From Clusia tigrina (Eukaryota; Arthropoda; Insecta; Diptera; Clusiidae), in NCBI GenBank assembly GCA_920105625.2, contig OV050030.1, positions 411,013,034 to 411,077,033 on the forward strand: 64,000 nt of DNA, given 5' to 3'. The notes under the pieces are model-generated. The model was not told the DNA's origin. It worked only from the letters and a program-made list of their open reading frames with translations, and did no database searches. Made by a program: the position numbers and the translations under genes. Shown here piece after piece: positions 47,567-59,000 of the stretch (positions are counted from its first letter, which is position 1; every line of letters begins with the position of its first letter).

Positions 47567-49488
47567 CAGAAAGTTATAAATGCCAATTAAAAGTTTGCCG
47601 TAAGATGCTGACAAATAAATGCATATGAGTGCGAGTGTGTGACAGCAAACTAAGAAAATTGCAGTCACCACACGAAAACGAAAGCCATGAAACAATTTTA
47701 GTCATACTTCAAAGTAATAAAGCAAAAGTCAAACAAAAATAAGACAAAAATCAAGAAATAAAACAAACTTGCAAACTGAACAAAGTGTCAAGATACAAAA
47801 AAAAAGAAATTCCCGCAATTGGCTCCCGCTAACAACATCCTCCTGCTATAACCCACGCTCGGGAAGCCAACGCTTGATTAACAACCTCGCAGAGAAAGTT
47901 TTTCATAGCAGCATTTTAGGCTGCAACTGTGCACAGGCACGTTGAGTGCAGGCATGTGTGCCATGTACAGCCGCCAATTTAACTTATTAATTAGCCGCAA
48001 TTACCCGGTTGGAAATAATGTCAACAATGTGCCGAGCGATGTCCTGAGCTCCACTGAATGATGCACTGTGAAATTCGTTGGCTTCAGTGTGAGGACAAAG
48101 AATATGGCAAACTACTTGTATGATCTCCGAATTTTCATTGGCAACGCTACTTGGAAGTTTATCGAATGCTAGTGCCAAGTTAGGCGTGTCAATTCGCCTC
48201 GCTGTGAGTCGAATTTGTCATGCCAGTACCAATCCTATATGTTCTTAAATATATAAGCGGATTTAAACGACATGATCCTTTGAAAATATTAGAAAATCTT
48301 TTTTATTTACGCTTTCCAAGGCTTGTAAGGAATGAGTTGTGTACGTTCTATATGACAAGCATTTCTATTGTCTTCGTTGATAGTCACAAAAGAGTATAAA
48401 AAACCCATTTCCATAGCCACAGCATAGTCAGAAATACAGAGCATGCAGATATTCGTCTTTAAGGCCACATCCTAGAAGCATCACCATAATTCTCACAGGG
48501 TTCTCACTCGCTTTAACACACATATCCCCTCTCTACACAAGCATTCATAGAAGAACAGCTGCCACAGATTGGCCGCTGTTGCCAGTGGCAACCGTGTTCC
48601 AATCTAAGTACCGCCACCGCTGAAACCAGCCGCCATAATCATTCGATTTACGCTTCAGGTCGTTCATTCTCGTTATGTGGTTTGTTGTCGGCCTTTTGGC
48701 GTTTGTGGTAGCGGCCTTTAACATAATTAGTACACGTTGCAAATTATCATTAGGTGCTGTTGTTGTTGCTACTATTGTTGTTGTTACTGTCGTTGCTATG
48801 GTGAAGGCTTTAATTGTTGTTGCTGGTCTCCTCATCGTTGTATGTTATGACAAAACTTTTTCAATTTCAAATTTGAAACATGAATTTTAATTTCCATTTT
48901 CAAATTGAAATTAAGCGAGAACAATTGAAGTTAGTTAGCGTCGAATTCCTCAGTGTCGAACAGCGGAAGTTTATGCATTTTTAATGACGTACACATTTAT
49001 GTGCGAAATGTGCGTCTGGTTGGGGTCGTAAATGGTTGCACAAATCGTTGTGTTGCTCTTACATAAAGTTATGCCTTGTTCGAAAACTTTTCATGTTCAT
49101 TCAATTGAAGCGTATTAAAAGAGCAAAACTGCTTTCAAGTTTGTCTTAGAGTTAACTCTTTAATAGCAATGTGAACCACATCCGTTGAGGAAGTGCCTGA
49201 TTATGCACAGATTAAATCAAATTTTCTTAATTGCTTTTTAGGTAGAAAGCGGATTACAATGGATGTGAAGTTTAAATTGAAAGACTTAAATGAAATTACT
49301 ATGTTGATTGATTATTTAAGATCTACTAAGCTCAGTATTAGAGTTAATATGATAATACGAAGTGAAACTGATATCTAAACCTACAACAAATTACCAGGGT
49401 CTCCACAGTTCCCCATAGTATAATTCACAGGCCACTGTCATTTAAGAATCGACCTCATGAAGCTGGGGCTCTCACCAGTAAACACGAG
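47566..49488. other. Non-coding stretch, no gene recognised
   Basis: Presumed Elk intron or 5' region. A GTT/GTTGCT-rich run lies near 48757-48832 and creates Val-rich open frames on the plus strand and Thr-rich frames on the minus. No domain or RNA gene recognised. Confidence 0.4.
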
Positions 49489-49690
49489 TATTATTATTAT
49501 TATTATATCTTACACCATAATTAATTATGATTGCAAGGTGTTGGGGGAATGAGTACTAGCTACAGAGGCCTTCGACTCGAAGAGAAAGAATTTTATAGAA
49601 AGAAGTATTTTGGAGGCCAAGCCTGTGGCAGGATTTTAACCTGCGAACCTCGGGGAATAAGCCTAGCATACTTACCACTAGACTACAGAA
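49489..49690 (-). repeat. tRNA-related SINE, copy on the minus strand (best preserved head)
   Basis: Read on the minus strand, it begins near TGTAGTCTAGTGGTAAGTAT (A-box-like, TAGTGGTAAGTATG), followed by GCAGGTTAAAATCCTGCC (B-box-like). The body carries CTTCGAGTCGAAGG, GTAGCTAGTACTCATTCCCC and CAACACCTTGCAATCATAAT, and an ATA/ATT tail lies at 49489-49508. The head resembles a tRNA with the spacing of an internal Pol III promoter. Three further copies are in this window. Confidence 0.8.
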
Positions 49691-50089
49691 GGCGGCTAAA
49701 CACGTGTAGATTCAAAAGAAATACCAAAGCACCTTCTAATGAATTGCAAAACCTTAGCTCACAGTAAGAAGAAATATCTGGGGCATTACTGGCCCGATGC
49801 AGGAGGAGTACCAAAGTTCAAATTCGTCGAGGTACATTTCTCTCTTTGTTTCTTTCGTTCATTTATTCATGGTTTTAATTAAAACTTAGCATACTTGTAG
49901 GGGCACACTCTACAGAGAAGCATCCAAAATGTTCACTTCGTTATACTGAATAATCCATTTGGACATTTTCTTGGATACACCAACAAAAATCGAATATGAG
50001 AGACACAGATCTGATATAGGAAAATAGAAAAATTACAAACTCTTTATAAAATTGGTAATTTTTTTTTTGAAGATATCGTATATATAATA
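49691..50089. other. Non-coding stretch between a SINE and a mariner
   Basis: Nothing recognised apart from AT-rich sequence and the TA target dinucleotide at 50088-50089. Confidence 0.4.
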
Positions 50090-51346
50090 AAGGGTTTTTC
50101 AAAAGAAACGCTACAAAAGTAAATCGATAGCGACAGCAAACGACGCCATTTCATCATGCAAAGATATACGAGCCAACAACGACTCGAAATTATTAAAATT
50201 TCATACCGAAATTCGGAGTCAGTCGCCTCAACTTTAAGAGCGCTACGTCCAATTTATGGTCGTCATAATTGTCCTAGCAGATCAACAATTGAGCGTCTAG
50301 TGGAAAAATTTGAATCCACAGGCACAGTACAAATTGTTCCCGTGCCAGTGAGACAAAGAAGTGCCCGTAGTGTCGAGAATATTGCTGCCGCTGAGGCTGC
50401 AGTTCAAGAAAGCCCAAATGTGTCTCTCACACGTCGTTCTCAAGCGTTGGGCATCTCTGTGACGTCGTTGTGGCGAATTTTGCGAAAAGATCTTGGCCTA
50501 CATCCTTACAAGATCAAATTGACGCAAGAACTGAAGCCGCTTGACCACCATAAGCGTCGTATGTTCGTGAATTGGGCTGAGCAACAACTTGAAAATGATT
50601 CGGATTTTCATCGGAAAATCATCTTCAGTGATGAGGCTCATTTCTGGCTGAATGGCTTCGTCAATAAGCGAAATATGCGTTATTGGTTAGACAGCAATCC
50701 ACACGTACTCCATGAGTCATCATTGCATCCCGGAAAAATTACGGTTTGGTGCGGTTTATGGGCCGGCGACGTCATTGGGCCGTACTTCTTCCGTGATGAT
50801 CAAGACCGGCACATTACTGGGAATGCGAATCGCTACCATTCAATGATAACCGAATATTTTTGGCCCCAATTGGATAATATGGACTTGAAGGACATGTGGT
50901 TCCAACAGGACGGGGCCACAAGCCACACAGCGAATGCCACAATCAATTTACTGCAAACCAAGTTTGGTGAACGTGTTATCTCACGAAATGGCCCAGTCGA
51001 TTGGCCGGCTCGGTCGTGCGATTTGACGCCGTTAGATTATTTCCTGTGGGGCTACGTCAAGTCTATGGTCTATGCCAACAAACCAGCGACGATTGATGAA
51101 CTTCGTACGAATATCGAACGTGAAATTGCAGCAGTATCGGCCGATTTATGCTTGAAAACCGTTGAAAATTGGGTTCAGCGTCTGGACTTCTGCAAGCGTG
51201 CCCGTGGTGGCCATGCAAAAGAAATCGAGTTCCATACATAATGGCATCGAACGTACTTTCACAGGAATAAAGAATTTCATTGATATCTAAAACCGGTTTT
51301 GTTTTATTTAAAAAAACTTTTGTAGCGCTCTTATTGAAAAACCCGA
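50090..51346 (+). mobile_element. rosa-type mariner (DD41D), 1257 bp, apparently intact
   Basis: Imperfect terminal inverted repeats of about 29 bp lie at 50090-50118 and 51318-51346. Both carry GGGTTTTTCAA at the outer end and GCTACAAAAG inside, with about four internal mismatches and a differing outermost dinucleotide (AA versus TC). TA flanks both sides (50088-50089 and 51347-51348), as expected after Tc1/mariner insertion. The transposase frame is complete and an AATAAA lies at about 51268. Confidence 0.92.
50156..51241 (+). CDS. rosa-type mariner transposase, complete frame
   Basis: 361 codons from the ATG at 50156 to TAA. The N-terminal third carries paired helix-turn-helix DNA-binding regions (residues about 10-50 and 85-110, the second near SQALGISVTSLWRIL). 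The catalytic triad is Asp159 (FSDEAHF), Asp252 (QQDGATSH) and Asp294 (PLDYFLWG), with 41 residues between the last two. That spacing marks the rosa/DD41D group, first described from the tephritid Ceratitis rosa. There is no stop or frameshift and all catalytic residues are present, so the protein could be active. The upstream AT-rich 60 bp would hold any promoter. It lies opposite to Elk in direction. Confidence 0.93.
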   Translation: MQRYTSQQRLEIIKISYRNSESVASTLRALRPIYGRHNCPSRSTIERLVEKFESTGTVQIVPVPVRQRSARSVENIAAAEAAVQESPNVSLTRRSQALGISVTSLWRILRKDLGLHPYKIKLTQELKPLDHHKRRMFVNWAEQQLENDSDFHRKIIFSDEAHFWLNGFVNKRNMRYWLDSNPHVLHESSLHPGKITVWCGLWAGDVIGPYFFRDDQDRHITGNANRYHSMITEYFWPQLDNMDLKDMWFQQDGATSHTANATINLLQTKFGERVISRNGPVDWPARSCDLTPLDYFLWGYVKSMVYANKPATIDELRTNIEREIAAVSADLCLKTVENWVQRLDFCKRARGGHAKEIEFHT

Positions 51347-51920
51347 TAAATATATATTTAGAAATGTCCTTGGTGAAACATTTTCGTAAATTATTCAACT
51401 TAATTGAAACTGGAAGGAGAATAGTTTGGAATATACTAAAAAAAATTATTAATTGTGGAAGGTTTTCTGGAGATATTCATGACTAACGCACACATATCCT
51501 TTGTTCTTATTTTCCATCAAAGATATTCCAACTTTGCATGTCTCCCTTTTAGCCGAACACAGTAGTGTTTGCATTCATATTCATCATTCAAGCACCTAAG
51601 TCTTGGGAAAATAATAGTAAATATTCATGTGTATGGTAGTTACTCCAAGAAGGTCTACAAGTAAACTCCTATAAAAGGACAAAGAAACCAAATTAATTTA
51701 AATATTTTGTCTTTGGGAATCCTGCAATGTGGCTAAGCATTGCGAGTTATAGATCTGTGCTGTGAATGGTTCTCTACTCCAGCAGTAATTATATTTTCTT
51801 TGTAAAAGAAATGCTATCAAGTGCAGTGTGATTACTTAGTAACCTGTGGAGTTTAAAAGTTTCAATTTAAAACTTTGAATCAGCATTTATTAAGGACTAC
51901 GTATTTCCTCAGCGTGGATA
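51347..51920. other. Non-coding stretch, no gene recognised
   Basis: AT-rich, nothing recognised. Confidence 0.4.
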
Positions 51921-52338
51921 CTATGTCATCTCTTCCTCTTCTAAATATATACGGCGTTCTGCTTCGATACTCAGTTTAATGGTTGCCATGAAATATTTGA
52001 GTATCCTAAACGAAACCTCACAACCTTTCTAATTGTCAAAATTGCTGTGTTTAATTGTCCTCTGAATTATGTCCTTGGAGTACACAGGTTTCTTTCACAT
52101 ACGAATATGCCATTCTTACTAGGTATTTCCTCTGCCATCTCTTCATTTTCAAAATATAAGCGGCATTCTGCTTCAAGACTCAGTTTAATGGTTGCCATGA
52201 AAAATTTGGGTATCCTAAACGAACCTCACTAGCTTTCTAATTGTCGAAATTGCTGTGCTTGAAATTCTCCTCTGAATTGTGTCCTAAGAGTACCGTAGTC
52301 ACACAGCTTTCTTTCACATATGAATATGCCATTCTTAT
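51921..52338. repeat. Tandem duplication, two units of about 209 bp
   Basis: The segments beginning CGGCGTTCTGCTTCGATACT (51952) and CGGCATTCTGCTTCAAGACT (52161) share CAGTTTAATGGTTGCCATGA, TATCCTAAACGAA, TTTCTTTCACATA and GAATATGCCATTCTTA in order. They differ by scattered substitutions and short indels. Confidence 0.88.
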
Positions 52339-53294
52339 GGCCCATTCAATTACTTATAGAAAATTTATAGACCAGTGAAAATTCAATATTTGCGACTGCT
52401 TTTCAGGCAAGTTCATAGGAAATAATATTTCCTTCCCATCCCCATAAAAAAAAATCATTAAAATTCACCTCCTGTCGTCTAAACTATGGCAAGTTTAACT
52501 ACGAGTAATCCAAACTTCCTTTGTTTTCATTCATCTTTGAACGCATATGTGAAATATTTTGCCATGTAGGACAAAGCAAATCTACACGTGAACAAGAAAC
52601 TCCAACAGAGCAACACACAAATTGGACCCAACGGAGCATGTATTGAGCTCCATTGTGAATTCATGGCTTTGATGCAACGAAAGACATTAAATGCAGAGCA
52701 TTTCCAAACGCAAAATTAGGAGCATTCAATTAATTTCATAACGTAATGAAAGCCTTTGTTAGACATGAGCAATGCCACCTTTGAGTCCCCCCGTTGTATG
52801 CGACTAGTTGACCCAGTTAAATATGCCAATAGGCTAAAGGTAATAGGATTACAGGCAAGTCTGTACAAAATAAGACAATGACAACACAAAAGGGACAACT
52901 GTGAGTGAAAATGGAAACAGCGCAAATTAGAGGTGGAAGTATTCAATAATGAAGGAAACAGAAGTAAGAGGATGCTGGTAAAGAATGCCGTGTAAGCTTC
53001 AACTGAATAGTTCTAAGGACGTTTCCTTACTGCAGCTTTAATGAAGGAATCTATTAATGGGATGCTTCTATGTGAGGTACGAAAACAAATTTGAGAAAGG
53101 ACTAATGTAAGAAGCAAGGGGGGGGGGGGGGGATACTGGAAGGTTGCCTTAAAGTGAGTTTGAACTAATATGAATTTGAAATAGTCAGACGAAATCTTCA
53201 TTTTTTGGTAGAGATAAAGATCTATGGCAACAAAGTAATTTAATCGTACAAATATTGATAACCATCAACCAAGTGTTTTCGAAATAACTGCAAC
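52339..53294. other. Non-coding stretch, includes a G15 run
   Basis: No gene seen. An uninterrupted run of 15 G residues lies at 53118-53132. Such a run is rare in this AT-rich sequence and is error-prone in sequencing. Confidence 0.4.
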
Positions 53295-53690
53295 CATATC
53301 CAGTGATTGAACTATTAGCAAAACTGGTTTTCGTAACCAAATTTTCCAATGCACTGCGAAGGAAGGTAGGAGGTATTGTATATTTCTCCGTACAATTGTT
53401 GAGAACTATCAAAAAGAGTGTTTTTAAATTATGGAAGAAATATCCAGTGATCGAACTGATGTCAACACTTATTTTCGCGGCAAGACTTTCAATTGCTCAG
53501 TGGGAGATATTTGGATATTACTCAGAGAAATTTCAGCCGATTATTAATATCGTAAAAATTAGATTTTGACACATATCCAGTGATTGTACTATATTATTTT
53601 CATGACATTATTTTCAATTGCCTAATCTAGTGAAGAAGGAGATATTGTATTTCTCTCAGATGTTGGTAAAAAAAATAACTTATTCACAAC
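53295..53690. repeat. Three-unit array of the ATATCCAGTGATYG repeat
   Basis: ATATCCAGTGATTGAACT or close variants start at about 53297, 53439 and 53574. Each is followed by a TTTTCG- or TTTTCA-containing block and by AGGAGATATTG or GGAGATATTTGG text with CTCTCAGA or CTCAGAGA. The period is 135-143 bp. The same CCAGTGAT ... TTTTCGTAAC theme is found at 6102-6537, 10749-10905 and about 29570-29640. Confidence 0.7.
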
Positions 53691-54482
53691 GCTAAATGAA
53701 ATAGTTTTGGACTGGTTTGCTGTGTGGTCAATTCTTGTCGAATCACCATATTAATGTGATATATGAACAAATAGCATAATAAACTAAAATGTCAATTTAT
53801 ATTCCTGCGTTGTGTTTCAACCTTCAGCGACTTCATTTTGCCTTGTCCACAAGAACAAATAAGGTTATTTTCTTTAACAGGGACTTCTAATTGGTAACTA
53901 CTTCCAAGACACTCGTATATGTATGCCAACGAATATCAGAATTTACACTTCAAATTCCAACAATAACAAACAATATTTTCAAATAATTACTTTATTTATA
54001 TGTTTAATTAAAGTGGTAGCGACACAAAAGCAAACACAATTTAAATGTGCACACATATCACAATAACAGCTGCGAGTCCTCGATGTCCGGCTGGCAAAAC
54101 CACTTAACACAATTTGAAGTGCCCAGCAGGCCATGGCAACAATTGCACTCTCACTAGGAGCAGCACTTAAGAGGAGGAATTACTGCCCCACGGCGTAGAT
54201 GACAGTGATTATTAAGTATTCAATTATATGTCATGGAATTAGTATACAACAAAAAATAATAAGTGATATGACAGGCAAAAATTACAGGGGTTTATGTTTT
54301 GTTTTCCTTTTGGTAATTCCCGAGGAGTGGTTAAGATAATTGAATATGGGTATGAGTACTCCTATAATGGTCAGTGAATCGAACTACGAATAAAGCAAGA
54401 AAATAATGACTACAATGCCATGAACAGAGTTACAATGAAGGGGGAAGGAGTAGTAGATATGAAGGTTCAAATAGAATTTATT
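53691..54482. other. Non-coding stretch, no gene recognised
   Basis: AT-rich with a less AT-biased patch at 54070-54200 (AGCTGCGAGTCCTCGATGTC and neighbours) that I cannot assign. No open frame with a domain. Confidence 0.35.
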
Positions 54483-55763
54483 TATTTGTTTCTGATCATG
54501 ACTTGATATTCTGTACACTAAATGCTAATATTGGTCGAAAAATGAATACTACCTCTATCTCGTATCGTGATTATAAGTCCATTGACTTGACTTCTTTGTT
54601 TAGGGAGCTTTCCCAACTAAGATGGGACGACTGCTGGTTTTCTAGCGGCATTGATCAGAAGTTGAATGGTTTTGTGAGTCGGATCTGTGATGTTTTCAAC
54701 ACATATGCCCCGATTCGCACTATTCAAGTAAAAAATAAAGCGTGTCCTTGGTTTGACGCACTGGTGAAGCAGCATCTTAAGGAACAGGTTGCATGTTAGA
54801 TGGAGAAAATTTCCAACCGATCAGAATTGGGATTCTTACAGGCTGGCTCGTAATGAGGCTGTAGCTGCTGTGAGGCTAGCAAAGAAAAATTATTTCTGCG
54901 CTAAGCTTGATGCATCTCTTCCATCTAAGCAATTATGGAGGAAACTAAAACGGTTCGGTGTTCATGACAAGGATAGTACTGATTGTTTAGTGGAACCGAA
55001 TGAATCAAATAATCATTTCCTGAATGGGTTTCCCCCTGAGAATTCTAGTGAGTATGAGCTGTCTGTGGTTGATGGACTTGTCTGTCAAAGTTCATTTGAG
55101 TTTCATGCAGTTGGTGAGTGTGATGTACACAGAGGGATTATGCGGATAAAATCTAACGCTGTAGGTCCTGATGGTTTATAAAATTAATTATTCCGTTTGT
55201 CTTGAGTCCATTAACTCACATTATAAATCACTGTTTTACCACTTCGTGCTTCCCAAGTCTATGGAAATTAGCGACTGTTGTGCCGGTTGCAAAAAAGGCA
55301 TCTGCCGCTGCTCCTAGTGATTTTCGGCTCATTAGTTTGCTCTCATGTCTTTCTAAAGTGTGTGAGTCGCTTATGGCTGATCAGATATCTCGACACCTGA
55401 ATGAGTTTAAGCTGCAGTCTGGTTTTCTAAAGGGTCATAGCTGCTCGACTACTATGCTGAAAGTTGTTGATGATATTCGAATTTCATTTGATGATGACCA
55501 AGTAACTCTACTCTGTTTATTGGACTTTTCCAAGGCTTTCGATAGTGTCAACCATAGACTATTATGTTTTAAGTTAAAGACTTATTTTCGTTTTTCTGGC
55601 ATTGCCTTGCTGCTTATGACGAGCTATTTGAGTGGTAAATCTCAGCGAGTGAAGATTGGTGATATCTTCTCTGATTGTAGGCCAGTTTTTTCTGGGGTCC
55701 CACAGGGTTCAATTCTTGGACCACTGCTTTTCAGTATGTGCATCAATGACATTTTTTCACTTG
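54483..55763 (+). pseudogene. CR1-like reverse transcriptase, N-terminal part, broken
   Basis: The first frame runs to about 54799 (linker with NTYAPIRTIQVKNKACPWF), the second from about 54789 to 55181 (ending AVGPDGL), and the first frame resumes from about 55202 to the Copia insertion. There are thus two frame changes, independent of the Copia insertion. RT motifs include LISLLSCLSKVCESLMADQI, GFLKGHSCSTTMLKVVDDIR, LLDFSKAFDSVNHRLL and SGVPQGSILGPLLF. The catalytic YADD lies beyond the insertion at about 60197. Confidence 0.9.
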
Positions 55764-55994
55764 TGTTGAAATGCATCCCTGAAGCAACTCGCATATTTCT
55801 TATTCGTTTGATATATATCATTATCCTTTTCTAATGTAATGGAATGTTTCTTTTGTGCTTTACTTTAAATTCATTTTATATTTTATGTATACTCTGTTTC
55901 TGAACTTTGAAGAGATAACATCGTTTTAATAAACTTCTTTATATCTAAATATAACTGTGTGTTAAAAGTTTACTTTGAAGAAGAAATCGCAACA
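55764..55994 (+). repeat. Copia 5' LTR
   Basis: 231 bp, TG...CA ends. It contains AATAAA (about 55928-55933, in TTTTAATAAACTT) for RNA 3' processing. The same sequence is found at the other end of the element. Confidence 0.97.
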
Positions 55995-56009
55995 GGTTAT
56001 GGGCCCAGA
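55995..56009 (+). other. Copia primer binding site (initiator tRNA half)
   Basis: GGTTATGGGCCCAG follows the LTR with no gap. It is complementary to the anticodon-arm region (around CAT) of initiator methionine tRNA, the internal priming by a tRNA half known for Drosophila copia, rather than to a tRNA 3' end. Confidence 0.85.
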
Positions 56010-56012
56010 AAG

Positions 56013-59000
56013 ATGAGTTCTCTTTTCAATATTGAGAAACTGGACGAGTCTAATTACGACTCGTGGAGCATACAATTGAAAAGTGTGCTTGTTCATCAAG
56101 AGCTGTGGGATGTCGCATCAGGTGCAATGAAGCAGCCCGGTGAAAACGAAGCAGGCGCTGCGGCATGGAAAGCTAAAGACGAGAAGGCTATGGCGACAAT
56201 CATCCTAAGCATCACTCCTATGCAAATTGGTTATGTTAAGAACATCAAAACATCACACGGTGAGATCCATATGCCAAAAGGACCAGTGCGCAAGGTGACA
56301 CTGTTCAAGCAGCTACTTGGAATGCGGATGAACGACAGTGAGTGTGTGCAGCAATACGTGTGCAAGTTTTGTGCAGTCGCAGAAAAGCTAGCAGAAATTG
56401 AGGTGAAACTTGACAATGAGTTCATCGTAATTATGCTATTAGCTAGCTTGCCAAAATCATTTGAGAATCTAGTAGTTGCGCTGGAGTCTCAAGATGAGCT
56501 CCCAAAACTCAGCGCAATAAAAATCAAATTGGTCGAAGAAGGCGAGCGACGAAAAGCAACCGATTCAAATTATAACAATAATGAAAGTACAGTTAAAGCG
56601 TTCATGGCACGCGAGCACAACAACAACTTTAAAAAGAAATATTCCGCAAGCAACAAAAACAACGACAGCGCTAATGGCAACAACAACGAAAATAGCAAAC
56701 GCGCAAATTTCAAATGCTATAACTGTGGCAAAAAAGGCCACTTCGCAACACAATGCAGAGAGAAGAAAAAAGAACAAAAAGGGCAGCAAAATAACAACAA
56801 CAACCGCAATGGTTTGTTTGCTGCAGTCGAAAACAACATTTTGCATGGCGACACTTGGTGTGTGGATAGCGGCGCAACCTCGCATTTATGTTGCAACCGC
56901 GACATGTTCGATGTGTTCGAAGAGTACAATGAAGCTATTGTACTTGCTGGAGACAACAAAATCCAAGCAACAGGCAAAGGCACAGTGCACATAAAAACGT
57001 CAAAGTATGACGTCACGTTGATAGAAGTTTTGTTTGTTCCTGGCCTTCAGTGCAACTTTATATCAGTTGCAAAAGCAGTTCGCAGCGGCTACATAGTAAC
57101 GTTCAACAAAGAGGAAGCAACGATCACAGACAAGCACGGTGGAACAATTATACGTGCTAAAAAGGTTAGTGATTTATTTTTGATTGGTTCCAATAAAAAT
57201 AAATTGTTTTTTGTGAGAAAAACTGCGGAAGAAGCGATGAAATGGCATAATCGATATGGCCATCTAAACTTCGCAAGCCTGCGCGAGTTGATGAACAAGC
57301 AGCTGGTACAAGGGATGAAAGTCACGGTGCCGACAGACATCAGTTGCTCTGTTTGCATGGAGAGCAAGTGTACACAGAAACCCTTTTCCAACTCAGAGAG
57401 CCGCGCTATGGAATTGTTGCAAATTATACACACAGATGTGTGTGGCCCATTCAACAAAGTATCACTTGGAAATGCAAAGTACCTGCTTACTTTTATAGAC
57501 GACAAGTGACGCTACGTATTTGTTTACTTTTTGAAAAGTAAGGACGAGGTCTTTGAAAAATTTAAAGAATTTAAGACCATGGCAGAACGTCAAACGGGTA
57601 AGAAGCTGAAAATTGTGAGAAGCGACAACGACACGGAATTTGTCAACAATGCGTTTGACAGCTACCTGAAGGAACAAGGAATTTTACGACAGCTGACGGT
57701 GCCATACACTCCGCAACAAAACGGAATCGCAGAGCGATTCAATCGCACGTTGATCGAGATGGCAAGGTGCATGTTAGTTGGTGCAGGCGTCGATGAATCG
57801 TTGTGGGCAGAGGCAGTACATACAGCCGCATATTTGCGCCACAGAGCTCCAACAAAAGTTCTAAAAAATGTGACTCCATTTGAAAGTTGGTATGGACACA
57901 AGCCAAAAGTGGCACATTTGCGAACATTTGGTTCAGTGGCAGTTGCTTTGGACAAGCGTGAGCACGGGAAGTTTAAATCCAGAGGCAAGGAGTATGTTAT
58001 GGTGGGATACTCCGATACATCAAAATCATACCGTCTATATGACAAGGACTCTAGGCGGCTTGTGGTCAGCAGAGATGTATATTTTTGTGAGTCAACATCA
58101 TCAAAGCAGCATATCAACATGGAGATGCAAATTTCAGCAGAAAAGACGCAAAGCATTGAAACCGACGAAGGCGATGATGGTGCAGCAGGTAGCAGTAAAG
58201 ACGATCCATCTAATAAAAGTGAAAGTGAGTTTGAATCAGCAGAAGAAAATGTAGCAGATTTTGAAGCCAAAACCAGAGGTCCGGGTAGACCACAGATAAT
58301 TCGCACAGGCGTTCGCGGCAGGCCAAAAAAGGTATACAAAACTTTAAATCTAATGCGTTCAGATCAAATTGCAGTACCTGATACCGTGAGCGAGGCGTTA
58401 TCCGGCGAGAATGCTGACAGTTGGTGGTGCGCTATGAACGACGAGTACCAAGCATTAATCAAGAACGATACGTGGCAAATGACAGTACTTCCAGAAGACC
58501 AAAGGGCAGTCAAAAATAAATGGGTGTTTGCAGTTAAAAGCGATAAAGACGGAAACGTAGAACGTTTCAAAGCGAAGCTAGTAGCCAAGGGTTGCTCGCA
58601 AACGTACGGTGTGAACTACACTGAGACATTTTCACCCGTTGTTCGGAACGAAACAATTCGAATGATTTTCGCTCTTGCAGCAGAGTATGGTCTTCATTTA
58701 CACCAGATGGATGTTTCTACCGCGTATCTGAACAGCGAATTGAGCGACGAAATTTATATGGTCCAGCCAGAAATGTTTATTGATAAACAAAACCCCGATC
58801 ATGTTTTAAAGCTAAACAAAGCCTTGTATGGCCTCAAACAATCTGGGCGGCAATGGAATATAAAGCTGGATGGCATCTTGAAAGAAATTGGTTTTCATCA
58901 GTGCGAGAGTGAGCCATGCGTTTATATAAATCATTATGAGGATCAAATAAACATCATAGCAGTGTACGTTGACGATTTGATGATTGCAAGTTCTGAGGAA

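Noticed and set aside
48675..48890. Plus-strand Val-rich open frame resembling a membrane peptide
   Set aside because: It is produced by GTT/GTTGCT repeats. The reverse strand is equally open and Thr-rich.
53118..53132. G15 run as a G-quadruplex or regulatory site
   Set aside because: A single homopolymer with no spaced G-tracts. More likely a simple repeat or sequencing-sensitive site.
57662..58339. 225-codon minus-strand open frame inside the Copia element
   Set aside because: It is a shadow of the integrase region of gag-pol on the other strand.
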